Positions 24,281-33,975 of a DNA stretch of 64,000 bases are shown here, piece after piece. Numbering within the stretch: position 1 is the first letter of the stretch; each line of letters starts with the position of its first letter. This stretch comes from Qipengyuania pacifica (lineage in GTDB: Bacteria; Pseudomonadota; Alphaproteobacteria; Sphingomonadales; Sphingomonadaceae), in the NCBI RefSeq assembly GCF_019857205.1, contig NZ_JAHWXO010000008.1:1-64000 (forward strand), read 5' to 3'. The notes under the pieces are model-generated. The model was given only the letters and a program-made list of their open reading frames with translations, was not told the DNA's origin and ran no database searches. The position numbers and the translations under genes were made by a program.

Positions 24281-26364
24281 CAGGCAGCCTCCGCTTTCTT
24301 ACTAGGACCACCCGGAGATTTGCGTTCACAGATTGCGCACGACGACAAGTGGTCGCATTGACAGACAATTACCCGTGCATCTGTCGTCCCTGGGTTATGT
24401 TTGAGCATCACCGGATAATGAGCCGGGTTGGTCATAGTGAAGATTTTCCCAGAAACTTCTTCAAGGATATCTTCGCATCCGTGTATCTCGTCCGGCGTGA
24501 GTAAGAGAACGAGCTGCGAGCTCGAAGCAGCCGCAACTTTGACTACCTCCCGTTTGACGAAGCCGGTCATCATGCCGAGCGGTGTGTCGATCACGTTCGG
24601 TGCCTCTACTCCGCTGACTTGGGTCAGAGCCAAGATAAAGGCGATGGTCAGCGCTCGGCGCGACGCTCCATTCAGATCTTGAGAGGGGTCGAGCAGCCGT
24701 TCGTTTCGACCGAACACGATGATGTTGAACTCTGATGTTATCGCTGCGCGGCGGATCATTGCTCGGTCCGGATCCGCACCAATCATTTGTATGAACAATT
24801 CGTTCATTCGACGCGAGACTGCATCGACCTCGCGGGTCTTCATGGTGTTCAATGTCTGCTCGAGTATTTCGCGGATATCGCCTGCGGCGGCGAGTTCGGC
24901 TGCGAATTTCTTACCTTTCGTCTCTCTTGCGAGAAGAGTTTCATGCTTTTTGCTGAGCTCCCCACGCTGACTCCGCAAGTTGCGCAATGCCACATCAAGA
25001 CGCGTCGCTTGGTCTCGCTTGTCAGTCAGCTGTTGCAAGTAGGTGTCGCGCATTTCTCGTGCTGATTGGACATCGTTATCTTTCACCTTGCTCAAGCGAG
25101 CTTCAAGTTCAGCCGCTTGACGGCCAAGCTCGTCGTAGGTCGCCTGCTCGCGCTCTCTTGCGCCATAGGCCTCGATGTATTTGTCTCGCCAATGCAATTC
25201 GCCATCGGTGAGATGGCTGCTCTCGTAGTAGAGCGATGAAATGCGGGACTTCAAAGCGTCGGTCGCACGGCTGTCCTCGATAAGGCTTTCGATTGCGTCA
25301 CGGCGCCGCTTCCCATCTGTGGTATTGGGATCGAGAGTTTCTCCGCATATGCAATCCGCGTGGTTCAGCCTGTCTTCCAGCACGGGGATAGTCGAATTGG
25401 GAATTTGCCCCTTTTTCCGCAGGCCTTCCAAAATACCGCTCGCTACCGTAAGTTTGTCGCCCAGCATTTCTTTGGCAAAATCCAGACCACTTAAGAGCTC
25501 GGATTGAACGAGGTCTGCACGACGCTTGCGCGCCTCAGCATCCGTTAGCTGTTTGCCGATTGATTCTAGCGCTGCCGCAATCTCCTCGCGATTGCCCTTT
25601 TTTAGCGCGTCTTGGAGCGCGCGGTCGGCCCGGCTGTATAGATCGCCCAGGTTGGCAATCTCTTCCTTCGCAGTGGCGAGCTTCGCCTCGTTTTCCGGAA
25701 TCGCAATGTCCACGGCCTCAAGCTGCGAGCGCACCTCCTTCAGCTCGTCACTACCCGCAATGCTATCGGCCTTTGTGCGGATACCGCGTTCTGCTTTTTT
25801 GGTATGCTCAAGACCCGCTTCAAGCAGTGGTAAACCCATGAGCTGCTCAATCGCACCGCGGACACGTTTTTGACGATCAGCAGCGCGCACTCCCTCGATA
25901 AAACTGAGCGCACGATCCCCATCAGTAAAGAAAACTTCCCTCAAATCGGCAGGCATATGCTGTCCAAGGTAACTTTCGACATTTGGTATCGAATCATTGC
26001 CTGTAGGCTTGATTTCCTCGAGCTCGACGGTGGACTTGGGCCTGTTCGAGGAGCCCGCGCGATCACTAAGCGATCGCGTCAGGCGATAACGTCGAGAACC
26101 CTTGGCGGTTTCCACTTCATAGGTCACTTCGGCGGTGGTTGTCCCGACCTGCCCATCAGGTATGTCCATCGAGATTGTTGAATAGCTGCTTGGCAACGCA
26201 TCATCGCCGAACAAAGCCCATTGCAGTGCGCTGAGGAGAGTCGTTTTCCCACTTTCGTTCGCAGCGCGAATGACCGTGACGTTTTTAGATTTATCGACGG
26301 AGAAAGTAAGTTCAACTTCGTCGAGGAGACGAAAACCATCGAAGCGCGCTTTGATCAAACGCAT
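24280..26364 (-). CDS. DndD/Rad50-like SMC ATPase, SspH-like
   Basis: This 694-residue protein has a Rad50/DndD layout: Walker A in RAANESGKTTLLSALQW (Asn36-Thr42), two long coiled-coil arms, a CxC element in DCICGETLD near the middle resembling half a zinc hook, then the signature LNGASRRALTIAFILAL and VIDTPLGMM near residues 590-620. It ends with an extra Cys cluster (VIVCQCDHLSSCAIC) that could bind zinc or an Fe-S cluster. In known phosphorothioate-linked restriction modules such an ATPase works with a helicase. Its name as SspH rests on operon position and my memory of the SspFGH module. Confidence 0.75.
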   Translation of the reverse strand: MRLIKARFDGFRLLDEVELTFSVDKSKNVTVIRAANESGKTTLLSALQWALFGDDALPSSYSTISMDIPDGQVGTTTAEVTYEVETAKGSRRYRLTRSLSDRAGSSNRPKSTVELEEIKPTGNDSIPNVESYLGQHMPADLREVFFTDGDRALSFIEGVRAADRQKRVRGAIEQLMGLPLLEAGLEHTKKAERGIRTKADSIAGSDELKEVRSQLEAVDIAIPENEAKLATAKEEIANLGDLYSRADRALQDALKKGNREEIAAALESIGKQLTDAEARKRRADLVQSELLSGLDFAKEMLGDKLTVASGILEGLRKKGQIPNSTIPVLEDRLNHADCICGETLDPNTTDGKRRRDAIESLIEDSRATDALKSRISSLYYESSHLTDGELHWRDKYIEAYGAREREQATYDELGRQAAELEARLSKVKDNDVQSAREMRDTYLQQLTDKRDQATRLDVALRNLRSQRGELSKKHETLLARETKGKKFAAELAAAGDIREILEQTLNTMKTREVDAVSRRMNELFIQMIGADPDRAMIRRAAITSEFNIIVFGRNERLLDPSQDLNGASRRALTIAFILALTQVSGVEAPNVIDTPLGMMTGFVKREVVKVAAASSSQLVLLLTPDEIHGCEDILEEVSGKIFTMTNPAHYPVMLKHNPGTTDARVIVCQCDHLSSCAICERKSPGGPSKKAEAA

Positions 26365-26366
26365 TG

Positions 26367-26591
26367 TTATTCCGAGGCCTTTGAGCGAGTATTCAGAAAT
26401 GTCCCGACGCGGCCGACGATATCGGCCACCTTGACGGCGACATTGGTTCTGGCAAATTTGTTCTGACGCTCTAGCATGATGATGTCCGCGACGGCCTCCT
26501 TCAACTCTTCGCGATAGCCAGGAACCCTCTCGTCGATGGCTTCGGACTGCTCCAACAGAATGCTAATCACACGCTCGTCTTTGTATGCCAT
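26367..26591 (-). CDS. Small protein of the Ssp operon (74 aa), SspG-like?
   Basis: This 74-residue, mostly helical protein (MAYKDERVISILLEQSEAI, ending TFLNTRSKASE) is unrecognised. The ATG at 26591 is preceded by AGGTG at a nine-base spacing and comes one base after the helicase stop; a GTG four codons earlier is less likely. It sits between the helicase and SMC-like genes, where a small third component would be expected. Its size suits an adaptor between them. Confidence 0.65.
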   Translation of the reverse strand: MAYKDERVISILLEQSEAIDERVPGYREELKEAVADIIMLERQNKFARTNVAVKVADIVGRVGTFLNTRSKASE

Positions 26592-26592
26592 C

Positions 26593-28752
26593 TTAATTTG
26601 CACCTAAAAGTGCGGTCCGCAAACGCTCAACTTGCTCAAAAGGACCGCCGGTCCGCGCCCCATTTCTGCTCAAACGCGCAAATTCCCAGATGCGTTCAAG
26701 CTCTGAACGAATGATCTTCTTCGCATCCTCGTCCATGTGCTCCCCCTCAATCGTGCCCGGCGGCAATGTCACCAAGTCATGAATGATCGCATGCGTTTTG
26801 CCAATCTCTTTACACATTCTCAGCAATCTACCGCGACGCTGAACCCATTGACGGCGTACCGTGGTGCTTGCGAGAATATAGGCTCGCTCAATTTGCGGAA
26901 CATTAACCCCTTCATCGAGCACTCGCTTGGCAGTAAGTACCTGGAGTTTGCCCGACTGGAAACGCTCTAAAACCCGAGCAGATAATTTGGAGTCGCTGGT
27001 TTCTGACGCAGTAAGTTGATGGAATGAAAGATTCTTCTGGGTAAGTATGGCATTGACGCGATTGAGTTGGTTGGGGTCCTTGTCGGTGGCGTAGATGAGA
27101 GTGTACTGAAGCCTATTGAGGTCTTCGTTATCGAGCAATTGATCTAACGAACCAATTTTAGCATTCGCCGTTTCTAAAACACGGCGGCGACGCAAGAATA
27201 GATTATTGAGATAATCGTCATTTGCTCTGGCTTCAATTCTCCAGGAATGTCGGGCGATCTGTTCGCTCAATTCTCGCCACTCTTCCATCTCGCCTGCCTC
27301 GAGAGAAACGAAATGGACAAAATAATCATAGGGCGTCAGACAGCGTCCGATCGCCTGATCGAGACCAAACTCGAAACACGGCTTGCCGAAGTAAGCGAAT
27401 AGTTTTCCGGTTCCCTCATCATCGTGCTGTCGAACTGGTGTCGCAGAAAGACCGAGACGATAGTCAAACATCTCCGGTGGAGACTCCACGAATCCGGCCG
27501 ATCCGAGATTGTGGCATTCGTCGGCGATCAGCAGCTTGGGTCCGTCGATCGTTCCGATCTGTGATTGAAATTCTGAGGAAACCAAGGTGTCGTTTGACAC
27601 CACGACAATTTCCAGTGGTGTTATGTTCATAGAAAGTCGGCGCCGTGCCTGCGCAATTTCTTTTCCTCGCCCCTTCGAACCGGGACAAGAGGACATATTG
27701 ATTGGCCGCAGACCGAATTGAGCTATTTCGTCGCACCACTGGTGAATTAAGACGTTGTAAGGCGCAGTGACTACGACCAGCAGCGAACCAACTTGCCGGT
27801 GCAGTTCATGAGCTCCAACCATGGCCGTGAGCGTCTTGCCTGATCCCGTGCACATTTCCAGGATCCCTCGCCACTCAGACGCCCGCCATGCGTCCACCGC
27901 ATCGCCTTGATGCGCGTAGTCACCCGCGCGGTATTCGAGCCATTTCGGGATTTTGAATTCAACTGGTCGAACAGTAACCTTTGGTGACTCGGCAGTATTC
28001 AAATTGGGTATTGCTTGATGCCACAGCGTACGAAAGTCGGCCTCTGACGGCATGCTGTCAGTGCGATAGTCGCGTAGAAGACGATCCCTAAACGCACGAG
28101 GTAGGTCGAGCGTGATGCATGTGTCATCACCACCGCCCCACAACATCTCGAATTCGTCCTGCAAGCGTTGGCAGACCAGCTGTCCTTCGTGACTGTGCCA
28201 AGACCGAGAAAGACTCAGTTGTTCGCGGTTTCGGCCAAGGCCCGCGGCCGTAAGGTTCGCCGAGCCATGCAGTGCGGCGAGTTCGCTATCAGCATGAAAA
28301 AGCCAAACTTTGGGGTGAAAGAGTGCGTCGCGCATCAGCGCGATTTTGAACTCAAGTCTTCCTTCTGCAATCAGCCAAGCGAGGCATTTTAAAGTGTGGT
28401 GTGCCAATGCGTTCGCATCGGGAATGGATGAGTCAAGGCTGCGCTTGGCGAGAGATGCTGCCGTAAGTTGGCCTTCACGTAACGCAGCCTGATCTTCCTC
28501 CGTCAGAAAAGGGCTGACGATTAGTCGCAACGATTGTTGCGACTGGCGGAGAAACGAAGCTAAACCGGGAGCAATTTCTGCCAGCGCGTGACTTGAGAAG
28601 AAGCCCACCATCAGATCTGCCCTTTCACAGGCCGCTAGCGCAGGAGAAAGAACTGACTCGGCGACATCGTCTTTGGGCAGAAGGTAAAGGGGTTCAGCAT
28701 CACGAAGGGCAAACTTGAGCGCATCGCCTCGATGTTTGGCAGGCTTCGTCAC
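26593..28752 (-). CDS. PLD-nuclease/superfamily 2 helicase fusion, SspF-like
   Basis: This 719-residue protein joins an N-terminal phospholipase D-type nuclease domain (HPKVWLFHADSELAALHGSANLT, about residues 146-170, with the HxK and downstream Asn) to an SF2 helicase: Walker A CTGSGKTLTA, motif II in LIADECHNLG, LGLSATP and motif VI VQRRGRLLR. It should translocate on and cut DNA. The ATG overlaps the sspD stop (ATGA), tying it to the modification genes. A helicase effector that damages unmodified phage DNA is known for SspABCD-SspFGH systems; this gene is placed as that effector. Confidence 0.8.
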   Translation of the reverse strand: MTKPAKHRGDALKFALRDAEPLYLLPKDDVAESVLSPALAACERADLMVGFFSSHALAEIAPGLASFLRQSQQSLRLIVSPFLTEEDQAALREGQLTAASLAKRSLDSSIPDANALAHHTLKCLAWLIAEGRLEFKIALMRDALFHPKVWLFHADSELAALHGSANLTAAGLGRNREQLSLSRSWHSHEGQLVCQRLQDEFEMLWGGGDDTCITLDLPRAFRDRLLRDYRTDSMPSEADFRTLWHQAIPNLNTAESPKVTVRPVEFKIPKWLEYRAGDYAHQGDAVDAWRASEWRGILEMCTGSGKTLTAMVGAHELHRQVGSLLVVVTAPYNVLIHQWCDEIAQFGLRPINMSSCPGSKGRGKEIAQARRRLSMNITPLEIVVVSNDTLVSSEFQSQIGTIDGPKLLIADECHNLGSAGFVESPPEMFDYRLGLSATPVRQHDDEGTGKLFAYFGKPCFEFGLDQAIGRCLTPYDYFVHFVSLEAGEMEEWRELSEQIARHSWRIEARANDDYLNNLFLRRRRVLETANAKIGSLDQLLDNEDLNRLQYTLIYATDKDPNQLNRVNAILTQKNLSFHQLTASETSDSKLSARVLERFQSGKLQVLTAKRVLDEGVNVPQIERAYILASTTVRRQWVQRRGRLLRMCKEIGKTHAIIHDLVTLPPGTIEGEHMDEDAKKIIRSELERIWEFARLSRNGARTGGPFEQVERLRTALLGAN

Positions 28753-29588
28753 TTGTGACAGACGAGGCAGCCGCTGTCCTCGTCCGCAAGCATCTGCTCC
28801 ACCGTCTCATCGGTGATCCGTGCTCTTAGCGGGTTTGGCATTCTGCGCGCGAGGGCCTGCGCCTTGCGCTCTTCATGATTGCGCTCGATCTCGGCAACCC
28901 GCTCCGGCCGCGCCAGTTCTTCGAGACTTTCGTTTTGGGTCCAGGTGAACGGCGAACCGTGCTCGATGGCTGATTTCTCGTAGCGCTTGGCTTCTTCGAA
29001 CGCATCGGGGTGCTCGCGCATTAGCCGCACCCATTCGATCTTCTGCTGGTAAAAACAGAACGTGCAGCCGCTGCGTGAGCGCCAGCGATAGTAGTCCGGG
29101 AGGCCGAGCCCGGAGTTTTCCAGCAGACCGATGACCGATGCCTTGTCGAGACCGGCCTCCCTAAGGGGAAAGTGGACGTGCATGTTGGGATGGGTCGTGA
29201 TCATGCCCGAACGGTTCGGCTCGTCGGCCCGGATCGCGACATAGGAATGAACCTCAACTCCCGCATCAAGATGGGGTTTGAGCCACTTTTGGAACGGCTG
29301 AATCTTGAGCTGCCGGGTGCACCAGCGGGTACGCGGGGAGGGTAGAAAATGGCCGTATTCCGCAAGCCAGAAATCGAAATCCCGACCAGGGTTGAGCATT
29401 TCAATGGTGTTGCCAAGGAAGCCTTCAAGGCGGCCGAGATAATCGTAGACCTCGGGTAGCTCCTTGCCGGTGTCGGTGAAGAAATACCGCACATCGATGT
29501 CCGGACGGTGATCGCGCATCCAGACCGCGAGGGCAGCGCTGTCTCGCCCACCAGACAGGCCCAGAACATGCATCGCCTCGCCGGTCAC
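28749..29588 (-). CDS. sspD: SspD/DndC-like PAPS reductase-family protein
   Basis: This 279-residue protein is an ATP pyrophosphatase of the PAPS-reductase family, with the PP-loop LSGGRDSA (residues 11-18). Cysteines at 90 (RWCTRQLK), 175 and 178 (GCTFCF), 274 and 277 (GCLVC) can hold an Fe-S cluster as in DndC. It should activate the DNA backbone for sulfur insertion in phosphorothioate modification. The ATG overlaps the sspC stop. A stand-alone sulfate-assimilation reductase is ruled out by the context of a cysteine desulfurase, DUF4007 and a large ATPase. Confidence 0.88.
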   Translation of the reverse strand: MTGEAMHVLGLSGGRDSAALAVWMRDHRPDIDVRYFFTDTGKELPEVYDYLGRLEGFLGNTIEMLNPGRDFDFWLAEYGHFLPSPRTRWCTRQLKIQPFQKWLKPHLDAGVEVHSYVAIRADEPNRSGMITTHPNMHVHFPLREAGLDKASVIGLLENSGLGLPDYYRWRSRSGCTFCFYQQKIEWVRLMREHPDAFEEAKRYEKSAIEHGSPFTWTQNESLEELARPERVAEIERNHEERKAQALARRMPNPLRARITDETVEQMLADEDSGCLVCHK

Positions 29589-32500
29589 GCTTCCTTCTCC
29601 GCGCTGATGGGCACAGTGACATCGCGCTCACCGTCGTCCTCGATATGACGCTGTGCGAGCTCCGCTATCACGGCGAGCACCATATCGGGCTCGAGCTGTG
29701 CGGCGTCGAGAGTCTTGCCGATCTCGTCGAGGATTGGCTCGAGGCGCTTCTGCGCCTCGGTTGCAATCTGTGCCCTGCGGACGACGCTTCGCCCGGTCGA
29801 CCCGACACCTGCCATTACCATGACCGCGGTCTGGGTCGGTTGCTGGTCACTGTCGCCGAACAGTTCCACGCGGCGAAACCTGTAGGCATATTCCGAAAGC
29901 TGCATCGCCGCGCGGCTTGGCTCGAGATCGTGCCACGTCGTCACCGGCTTGCCCATCACGAGACCGCAAATGTCCGCCATGTTTTGCGTCGACCCGTCGA
30001 ACTCGGCCAACCTGGTGATGAAGCCCCGGAGCTTGAGGTCGTCTCCGCCGTGACCCGCTATTCGCTTGGCGCGCTCCCCCAACTCGGCGAGATTTCCTGC
30101 GTCGCGGTGTTTCAGACCCTCGAGCATCCGGGCTTTCAGATCCTCGATCATGTTTGGGTAAGCGTGATCAAGTTCGCTCAGGACCGTGCGCAGCGCAGGG
30201 GCGGCGCTTTTGCCCGAAGCATCGAGCGCTTCGGGAATGTCGACGAAGAGGAGCTGGTAGGGATCGTCCGCATCAAGCAGCAGGCGGCGCACGTCAATGG
30301 CCTGCTTGGAGAGCGTGGCTTGCGCCTTGCGCGACCAGTTGGGAAGCGTGTACGCGAACTGCACGAGCGCCTGCGCTATCTCGAGCGGCTCCTCCGACGG
30401 AGCCTCTTCGACGAATTCGCCGGCAACGGCTGCAAACTGCTTCAGCGCGGCCGCATTCGCGGCATCGGTCGGAACCGATCTTAGCGCAATATGTTCGGCG
30501 TCCTGCAGCAGAAGATCCATGACCAGATCGGATATGGCCGGCTGGAAGGCCTCTTTCGCATAGACCGCGGTGCTGTGACGGCGCGAGAATAGATAGGTCA
30601 CAAGTAATAGGGGCATCACGCCTTGCTGCACGCCGTAAGGCGGCTCGCCCCACGCCCGGTAAATGTCGGCAACACAAACCTGCTCGCCGGCTTCGAGCAG
30701 GCCATCGGTCAGCGACCAGAGAGGGGCGAAGGTGCTGGTTTCGCTGGGCGGAACGAAGTCCCACCGCTCGCCTTGCCGAACATAGAGACCCGCGCGTTCC
30801 AGAACGGTGACCGCTAGGCCCTTTTCGGCCGGATAGCCCGTGATCCCGAAGTGCTGCTCGCCGCGGCCGACTACGATAGCATGCAGCAGGGCTCGCAGCG
30901 CCGCATTGGAATTGCTCGACGGACGCCGACGATTGATGAGTTCGGAATGCACGATCGGAGCCTGCCGGAAAGTCCGCCGGGCGATATCGCTCGCTGCCTG
31001 CGACAGGCCGTAGGAAAGCGAGTCCAAATCGAGCGGCTTACCCGTGTCGAACCAGTGCGCGCGCTCGAAACCCTCTCTCAGGAGACCTTCCAGCTGCGCG
31101 GACAAGTGGGCAATCCGGGCATCGATCTCGCGGCGGGCGGCTGCATCGCCGGCCAGTTCGGGGCTTTCGTTGCGCACGTCGCGCGCAGCTTCGAGCTCGA
31201 TCGCTGTTTTGCGGATATCCGCACTGTTCGAGGCGAGACCGACAATCACGGGCAGACCGTGCCGATGCTTCGTGCGCGTGGCTTCGATCACGCTCGCCTC
31301 CGCTTCGTCGGGATCGACGTCGATCCCAGGCAGTAGCAGCAGGAACTTGCCAGCTGCCCCGGCGCTCACCCGGCCGTCTTTCGGACCCAGCCCCTGCGGC
31401 GCCAGTTCGCCGATTTGCGCGTCGAACCAGCGCGGAGTGCCGTATTCGGCGTAGTGCCGCTTGGCCAAGATCGGCTGCAGCGAGGCAAGGTCGTTCAGCG
31501 CCGCTATCTCGAGCCGTCCGCGTTCGGCGATGCGGGCCTCGATTTCGCCCTCGATGTCGAAATCGCTTCCGGCGTAGATTGCATAGGCGCCGAGGTGGCG
31601 ACGGTAGACCAGCGCAGAAATCTTGACGAGATTGGCAAGCTGCTCTTCGACTTCGGTATCGGATTGCTCGAGGCTTGCCGCAATCGTCCGGGACGAGGCT
31701 GCCAGCCCCGATCCATTGCTGAACAGATCGATGACCGCCACGGTCTTCGCGATCTGCAAGCGCAGGTAGTTGCCGTCGCGGGCCGCCCTCGCGATCGCCT
31801 CTGCGGCCTGTGCCCAGCGATGGCCGTCGGGCGAAGCCATGATCGCCGGTTCAAGATTGACCTGCAGATAGTCCCACAGTTCTGCCGGGCCGAAGGTTCT
31901 TCCCGAGGCGAGTGTCGTGCGCTGGAGGAATTCGGTGAAGCCATTGGGTTCGGCCGAGGCAAGGAAACCGAACAGGCTGCGTTCGTTCTGGCTGAAACGC
32001 CGCCGGGTGATCGGCCCAAGCAGCGCTGCCGCCGCAGGGTTGAGAGGCCAGCAATCGCCGAGCCTTTCCGCAAGGTCTTTGGGCACACCCGGTCGCCGTT
32101 CGGCAATTTCGCTCGCAACAACGGCAGCAATCGCATGCGACTGAGGGTGCGAACGCTCTGTCGTGACAGCACGACCGACGAGTTCGATGACCTCGTCGAC
32201 AGCCGTTATGATCGGGACATCCGCGAAGCGGCCCTGAATCTTGCGCCATTCGTCCTGGACGCTTTGTCCGAGGCGATCCGCATAGCGCTCGAAAGCCTGG
32301 TGCAGCACGCCCACGACGATAAGTCTTCCCTCGCTGCGATTGGCGGCCTCTGCGAGATCCTGAAAGAAATGGATGTCGATGGCGTGATCGGCAGCACCTT
32401 CCAGATATTTGCCCAGTTCATCGACAATGACGAGAACCCCGCCCTTGGGACGCGCTTCAACCTCGCGCTGCAGCCGCTCGACGATATCGCGCCCGTCAGC

Positions 32501-32953
32501 GGCTTCCATCTTGGACCGCTTGGTCCGCGCGTGGCCCGGCTCGCCAGCGATTGCTGATGCGAGCGCTTCGCGCAGGTCGGCAACCGGATCGCCCCTCCGA
32601 CCGCTCAGCGGCACGCAGAGCCAGTCTTTGGGCGCCCGCCCGAAAACGGCGGTTACTTCGGGCACATCGCAAAGGAGTTGTTTCGCTTCTTTGAAGGCAG
32701 GTCCGCGCCCGAGCGAGTAGGAGGCAAGCGCGAGCGCGAGGCTCGACTTGCCGCCGCCATAAGGGCCCGTCCAGGTGAACGCGCCCTGGCCATTTGTCGC
32801 GAGGCGGAGCGTGGTGGTCAACGCATCGCGCGCCGATCCTTGCAGTACATAACCGGACAGGGGGTCGGCCTGGCCAAAATCGGCGTCGATTCTGACCGAT
32901 CGCTGGTAGCGCGGCGCGACCGAAACATGGTCTGCGAGATAGGTCTGGGTCAT
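29585..32953 (-). CDS. sspC: SspC-like large ATPase
   Basis: This 1122-residue ATPase has Walker A in TGPYGGGKSSLA (Gly63-Ser70) and Walker B in GGVLVIVDELGKYLE (Asp178-Glu179), then an arginine-rich central region and a long helical C-terminal part. Large P-loop ATPases of this kind are the SspC component of single-strand phosphorothioation systems and are needed for modification. It overlaps sspB by four bases and sspD by four bases. It is the longest gene of the window; a long open frame antisense to it (about 31.4-32.6 kb) is a codon-bias artefact. Confidence 0.85.
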   Translation of the reverse strand: MTQTYLADHVSVAPRYQRSVRIDADFGQADPLSGYVLQGSARDALTTTLRLATNGQGAFTWTGPYGGGKSSLALALASYSLGRGPAFKEAKQLLCDVPEVTAVFGRAPKDWLCVPLSGRRGDPVADLREALASAIAGEPGHARTKRSKMEAADGRDIVERLQREVEARPKGGVLVIVDELGKYLEGAADHAIDIHFFQDLAEAANRSEGRLIVVGVLHQAFERYADRLGQSVQDEWRKIQGRFADVPIITAVDEVIELVGRAVTTERSHPQSHAIAAVVASEIAERRPGVPKDLAERLGDCWPLNPAAAALLGPITRRRFSQNERSLFGFLASAEPNGFTEFLQRTTLASGRTFGPAELWDYLQVNLEPAIMASPDGHRWAQAAEAIARAARDGNYLRLQIAKTVAVIDLFSNGSGLAASSRTIAASLEQSDTEVEEQLANLVKISALVYRRHLGAYAIYAGSDFDIEGEIEARIAERGRLEIAALNDLASLQPILAKRHYAEYGTPRWFDAQIGELAPQGLGPKDGRVSAGAAGKFLLLLPGIDVDPDEAEASVIEATRTKHRHGLPVIVGLASNSADIRKTAIELEAARDVRNESPELAGDAAARREIDARIAHLSAQLEGLLREGFERAHWFDTGKPLDLDSLSYGLSQAASDIARRTFRQAPIVHSELINRRRPSSNSNAALRALLHAIVVGRGEQHFGITGYPAEKGLAVTVLERAGLYVRQGERWDFVPPSETSTFAPLWSLTDGLLEAGEQVCVADIYRAWGEPPYGVQQGVMPLLLVTYLFSRRHSTAVYAKEAFQPAISDLVMDLLLQDAEHIALRSVPTDAANAAALKQFAAVAGEFVEEAPSEEPLEIAQALVQFAYTLPNWSRKAQATLSKQAIDVRRLLLDADDPYQLLFVDIPEALDASGKSAAPALRTVLSELDHAYPNMIEDLKARMLEGLKHRDAGNLAELGERAKRIAGHGGDDLKLRGFITRLAEFDGSTQNMADICGLVMGKPVTTWHDLEPSRAAMQLSEYAYRFRRVELFGDSDQQPTQTAVMVMAGVGSTGRSVVRRAQIATEAQKRLEPILDEIGKTLDAAQLEPDMVLAVIAELAQRHIEDDGERDVTVPISAEKEA

Positions 32954-33906
32954 GCCGCGAGCGCCTTAGTGTGCGGATAGGCGCTGGCGATGAAGGAGGC
33001 CGGATCGGGCAAGCTTTCTCCCCGCCTCGCAATCGCGCGCACGCCTGCGCTATCGGTCCACAGAAAGGCGCCCTTGGCGGCCCTTTCGATATCGACAAGC
33101 CGGTCGATCAGCGCGTCCTCGTCTAGCTTGAAGATCCGCCCCGGCGATCCCGGCTCGTACGCCAGCGTATCGATGGCGAGCGTTGCCTGTTCGGGCGCAC
33201 GCCTTGCCCAGAAATCGGCAAGGGCAAAAAGGAAGATGCCGTCGGGCAGACCGGGCTTGGGTCCGTGGCGGAAAGCGAAAGATCGCGATGACACTTCGCG
33301 CATGAGGCCTAGTTCGCCAAGTACGGTTTCTACCTGATCGTCGACCGCGCCCGCGCCGACCTTGGCGACATAGGATCTGATAAAGCATTCCACGTCGCGC
33401 TTGATCGTTGTGGAGGAGGCCCGCGACCGGTCGAGTTGGGCACACAGCAGCCGGATCGGCTCGGCAATGCCGTCGCGGTCGAACCCGTGTGCATTCAGAT
33501 GGTTGAACGCATAATACCACGTCGTGGCGCGCTCGAAATTGCTGGCGATCTGCCAATGGAGCAGCCATGTGGTCGCGAGGCTTTCCATGAACGGATCGAG
33601 ACCTGAATCGCGGTCAAAGATGAGATCTCCGAAGGGCGTTGCCTTCAAGGCACCGACACCCCTCTCCGGGTCTTCTTCAATGATTCGGCACGCGAGCGCC
33701 CAATGCTTGATCGCCGCAACCATATTCTTGCCGACCCCGAACCGGATGATCCCTTCGTCCTTGTCGAAGGTATTGGGGACCGGCGCCGCCGCATCCTCGC
33801 AGACAGCATCGTAAGCCTTGCGCAGCCACAGCCGCCTCAGCGGGAAGGTTTCATGTCCCGCGAAGCGTGTCTTGACGCCGGGTTGTCCAAGGGGTCCTCT
33901 GAGCAT
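32950..33906 (-). CDS. sspB: SspB-like DUF4007 protein
   Basis: This 318-residue protein has the DUF4007 signature: RFAGHETFPLRRLWLRKAYDAV near the N-terminus, FGVGKNMVAAIKHWALA, then GDLIFDRDSGLDPFMES and TWLLHWQIASN. In SspABCD systems the protein at this position (SspB) nicks DNA to allow sulfur insertion in one strand. The order sspA-sspB-sspC-sspD is kept exactly. The ATGA overlap with sspC indicates coupling. Confidence 0.88.
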   Translation of the reverse strand: MLRGPLGQPGVKTRFAGHETFPLRRLWLRKAYDAVCEDAAAPVPNTFDKDEGIIRFGVGKNMVAAIKHWALACRIIEEDPERGVGALKATPFGDLIFDRDSGLDPFMESLATTWLLHWQIASNFERATTWYYAFNHLNAHGFDRDGIAEPIRLLCAQLDRSRASSTTIKRDVECFIRSYVAKVGAGAVDDQVETVLGELGLMREVSSRSFAFRHGPKPGLPDGIFLFALADFWARRAPEQATLAIDTLAYEPGSPGRIFKLDEDALIDRLVDIERAAKGAFLWTDSAGVRAIARRGESLPDPASFIASAYPHTKALAA

Positions 33907-33975
33907 GATTTGTTCCTACTGGGGATTTCCCCCAGTTGGCAACCCTGTCGCGGCTCTTGTGCGAACATTTAGGCC

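Noticed and set aside
31415-32557. 380-codon plus-strand frame opposite sspC
   Set aside because: It lies wholly within the recognised ATPase gene and shows no motif or ribosome binding site.
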